Shown: piece by piece, positions 5,833 through 7,105 of the stretch | How the letters are laid out: every line of letters starts with the position of its first letter | Position numbering within the stretch: the first letter of the stretch is position 1 | From: Haloferacaceae archaeon | GTDB lineage: Archaea; Halobacteriota; Halobacteria; Halobacteriales; Haloferacaceae | Direction of reading: 5' to 3' | Length of the DNA stretch: 7,105 nt | Assembly (NCBI GenBank): GCA_028274825.1 | Contig: JAQCMZ010000543.1 | Span: 1 to 7,105, forward strand | Made by a program: the position numbers and the translations under genes | The notes under the pieces: generated by a model | What the model was told of the DNA's origin: nothing | The model's input: only the letters and a program-made list of their open reading frames with translations | Database searches by the model: none

Positions 5833-6258
5833 GTCAGCGTGAGATATGTGATAGAACGGTTATTACATTTACTCAACGGCTCAAGCCGTCCCTTCTGCTT
5901 GCTCCGTTGTGACTCACGGATCGTATTATTTCGTCTTGCTGATGTCAAAACCCATCTCACGGGAACTGCGGGTATCCTCAAGACCCGCGTTCGTCCGGGT
6001 TTTACCAACTCACAGACACAATCACGCGGCCAGCCCACAGATCACTGATGGACTGTAACCGCGCATGTGAGCGTGAAGCGGCTCTCAGTTGTCGGCTTCA
6101 TACTACGACGACAGGTTCCTTTTTCACCTCGCGGTACTGTGACTCTGTCAAGAGTCTGAATTAGATCCGGAGACCCGTCCTGTCCCAGCAGGATCGTGAT
6201 TGGTCAGGGGGGCGGATCACAAGTTAGAAAAACTCGGATCGAGAAGCTTGAGCCAAGA
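5833..6258 (+). other. Gene-free but structured gap between ftsZ1 and secE
   Basis: This stretch is A/T-richer than its neighbours and has no convincing protein gene. A 69-codon GTG-started frame (5839-6048) has unremarkable codon use and no recognisable product. Hairpins occur along it: ACGGC/GCCGT (5876-5880, 5885-5889, loop TCAA); GCGGGT/ACCCGC (5968-5973, 5983-5988); ACCCG/CGGGT followed by T's (5983-5987, 5996-6000); GACTCT/AGAGTC (6141-6146, 6151-6156); and TCCTG/CAGGA (6178-6182, 6189-6193). The second and third share an arm and cannot form together. A TTAGAAAA box at 6224-6231 is a plausible promoter element for secE. I found no tRNA-like or known stable-RNA motif. Confidence 0.45.
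6224..6231 (+). promoter_or_regulatory. Possible TATA-like box of the secE-spt5 operon
   Basis: TTAGAAAA lies about 31 bases upstream of the secE ATG at 6259, close to the spacing of a leaderless haloarchaeal promoter. No Shine-Dalgarno sequence precedes the ATG. It is the only A/T-rich box near the start. Confidence 0.45.
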
Positions 6259-6435
6259 ATGGACGTTCCGTACGATCTCAACAGCTACATTCGGGTGTTG
6301 AAGCTAGCGAGCACCCCCTCTAGAGGAGAGTTCCTCCAAGTGTCGAAAATCGCTGGCGCCGGCATCCTATTGGTCGGCTTCATCGGGTTTCTGATCTTCG
6401 CGGTCATGAGCATTGTCCCTGGGGTTGGTATCTGA
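6259..6435 (+). CDS. secE: Preprotein translocase subunit SecE (Sec61 gamma)
   Basis: This 58-aa single-span membrane protein clamps the SecY channel in the Sec translocon. It starts with a short amphipathic cytoplasmic helix (YDLNSYIRVLKLASTPSRGEF, roughly 5-25, in two overlapping parts), which carries the Sec61-gamma-like RVLKLASTP signature at 12-20. It ends in one hydrophobic segment (about 31-53) and a short tail PGVGI. The length is typical of archaeal SecE. The frame is open back to a GTG at 6196, but the 21 extra residues are charged and not family-like, so ATG 6259 is chosen. The stop codon overlaps the spt5 ATG in the sequence TGATG, indicating translational coupling. The secE and spt5 pair is the archaeal counterpart of the bacterial secE-nusG operon. 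Confidence 0.94.
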   Translation: MDVPYDLNSYIRVLKLASTPSRGEFLQVSKIAGAGILLVGFIGFLIFAVMSIVPGVGI

Positions 6436-6872
6436 TGTCGATTTTTGCCGTCAAGACAACTGCGAGTCAAGAACGCACGGTCGCGGACATGATTGCAAGT
6501 AAAGAACAGCAGGAGGTCCATGCCGTGATTGCGCCCGACCAGCTCACAAGTTACGTGATGATCGAAGCTGACGATTCGGCTGTTCTCGAGCGGATTATGG
6601 ACGAGATTCCACACGCACGGTCGATCATCCAAGGTACCTCTTCGATGACGGAAGTTGAACACTTCTTGTCGCCTACTCCAGATGTCGAGGGAGTTGCCGA
6701 GGGTGACATTGTCGAACTGATTGCGGGTCCATTCCAAGGAGAAAAAGCACAAGTTCAGCGGATTGACGAAGGGAAAGATCAGGTGACTGTCGAACTCTAC
6801 GAGGCAACGGTTCCGATCCCAGTGACGGTCCGTGGCGACCAGATTCGTGTGCTCGACTCCGACGAGCGGTAA
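6435..6872 (+). CDS. spt5: Transcription elongation factor Spt5 (NusG homologue)
   Basis: The 145-aa protein binds the clamp coiled coil of RNA polymerase with its partner Spt4, closing the cleft and promoting processive elongation; its KOW domain can contact other factors such as the ribosome. The NGN domain covers about 1-85: it begins MSIFAVKTTASQERTVADMI, has the core SYVMIEADD (39-47) and ends near EVEHFL (73-78). The KOW domain (about 86-140) contains the family motif GDIVELIAGPFQGEKAQV (90-107) and ends in GDQIRVL (134-140). The length is standard for archaeal Spt5. The ATG at 6435 overlaps the secE stop by one nucleotide, so no separate ribosome site is needed. The partner Spt4 is not in this window. 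A weak stem (GACCC 6929-6933 with GGGTC 6939-6943) lies downstream and could mark the transcript end. Confidence 0.96.
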   Translation: MSIFAVKTTASQERTVADMIASKEQQEVHAVIAPDQLTSYVMIEADDSAVLERIMDEIPHARSIIQGTSSMTEVEHFLSPTPDVEGVAEGDIVELIAGPFQGEKAQVQRIDEGKDQVTVELYEATVPIPVTVRGDQIRVLDSDER

Positions 6873-6968
6873 CCAACGGAGAGACAACCCAGATTCGCAG
6901 CTTCGTGTGTGGCTGACAATTCTAGCTGACCCTAAGTGGGGTCTATCGAGGCGAACCAGGACTGACTG

Positions 6969-6993
6969 CGATACGGTGTGTTTCGATACGGTG
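6969..6993 (+). repeat. 10-bp direct repeat CGATACGGTG just upstream of the last ORF
   Basis: Two exact copies, 6969-6978 and 6984-6993, are offset by 15 bp. The second ends two bases before the candidate ATG at 6996, and the first covers the region about 18-27 bases upstream. The position suggests a regulator site or a small local duplication. Confidence 0.6.
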
Positions 6994-6995
6994 AC

Positions 6996-7105
6996 ATGTC
7001 AAACTATGTCACTGAGGTGAGTCACGTCGTCGAGCTGCTGGACGACTTTCTCGAGATCCGCGACTGGCTCAACGTCTCGTGTGATCTGCTCTCGCTCCGC
7101 GGCTG
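6996..7105 (+). CDS. Start of an unidentified protein gene, cut by the window edge
   Basis: An ATG at 6996 opens a frame that stays open for 36 codons to the edge. The visible protein begins MSNYVTEVSHVVELLDDFLE and continues IRDWLNVSCDLLSL. It is acidic with regularly spaced Leu/Val, suggesting a helical start. The codons are strongly G/C-ending, as in a real haloarchaeal gene, and the other five frames are closed or show the composition of a shadow. I do not recognise the family. It is on the same strand as spt5, 123 bp downstream, probably with its own promoter, although no clear A/T box is seen. Confidence 0.55.
   Translation, partial: MSNYVTEVSHVVELLDDFLEIRDWLNVSCDLLSLRG

Noticed and set aside
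5839..6048. 69-codon GTG-started frame in the ftsZ1-secE gap
   Set aside because: Codon use is A/T-ending unlike neighbouring genes, the product is unrecognised, and it crosses several hairpins; better treated as non-coding until shown otherwise.
1..7105. tRNA, rRNA, CRISPR array or intact insertion sequence
   Set aside because: No T-loop-like tRNA signature, rRNA segment, regularly spaced repeat-spacer pattern or transposase domain was seen on either strand.

Overview
The window looks like ordinary chromosomal housekeeping sequence from a halophilic archaeon (class Halobacteria). The proteins are acidic, and FtsZ1, SecE, Spt5 and the GEK1/DtdA-type D-aminoacyl-tRNA deacylase are all of recognisably haloarchaeal type. 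Start codons sit behind promoter-like A/T boxes rather than Shine-Dalgarno sites. Base composition is moderate for the class, with A/T-richer intergenic DNA, so a lower-GC genus is possible; I cannot name the genus.

Layout, left to right. Positions 1-567 hold no confident gene: a poorly supported partial ORF at the edge, two small hairpins, and a 147-bp element with perfect 16-bp terminal inverted repeats flanked by a near-perfect 8-bp direct repeat (a MITE-like insertion, 395-541). Next is aroE on the minus strand (568-1380), whose upstream DNA carries a palindrome over the expected promoter box. Divergent from it is a CaCA-family cation/Ca2+ exchanger (1610-2560), with a leaderless-type promoter. 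The 338-bp gap after the exchanger contains an orphan right end resembling haloarchaeal IS200/IS605 (IS1341/TnpB) elements, with no transposase gene. Then, all on the plus strand, come dtdA (2899-4383), ftsZ1 (4642-5772), a 486-bp structured gap with a terminator, secE (6259-6435), spt5 (6435-6872, overlapping secE by 1 nt) and the start of an unidentified gene (from 6996).

How the genes relate. The plus-strand block dtdA, ftsZ1, secE, spt5 is a core information and cell-division neighbourhood: translation quality control, the cytokinetic ring, protein export and transcription elongation. secE and spt5 form a translationally coupled pair, as their bacterial counterparts secE-nusG do. aroE supplies a shikimate pathway step, and the exchanger handles cation export; they share a divergent intergenic region but need not be functionally linked.

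I see no new multi-gene system. What deserves a second look is mostly non-coding: the MITE-like element, the orphan TnpB-type right end that may encode a solo guide-like RNA, the palindrome at the aroE promoter, the mutually exclusive hairpins between ftsZ1 and secE, and the 10-bp direct repeat ahead of the last gene.
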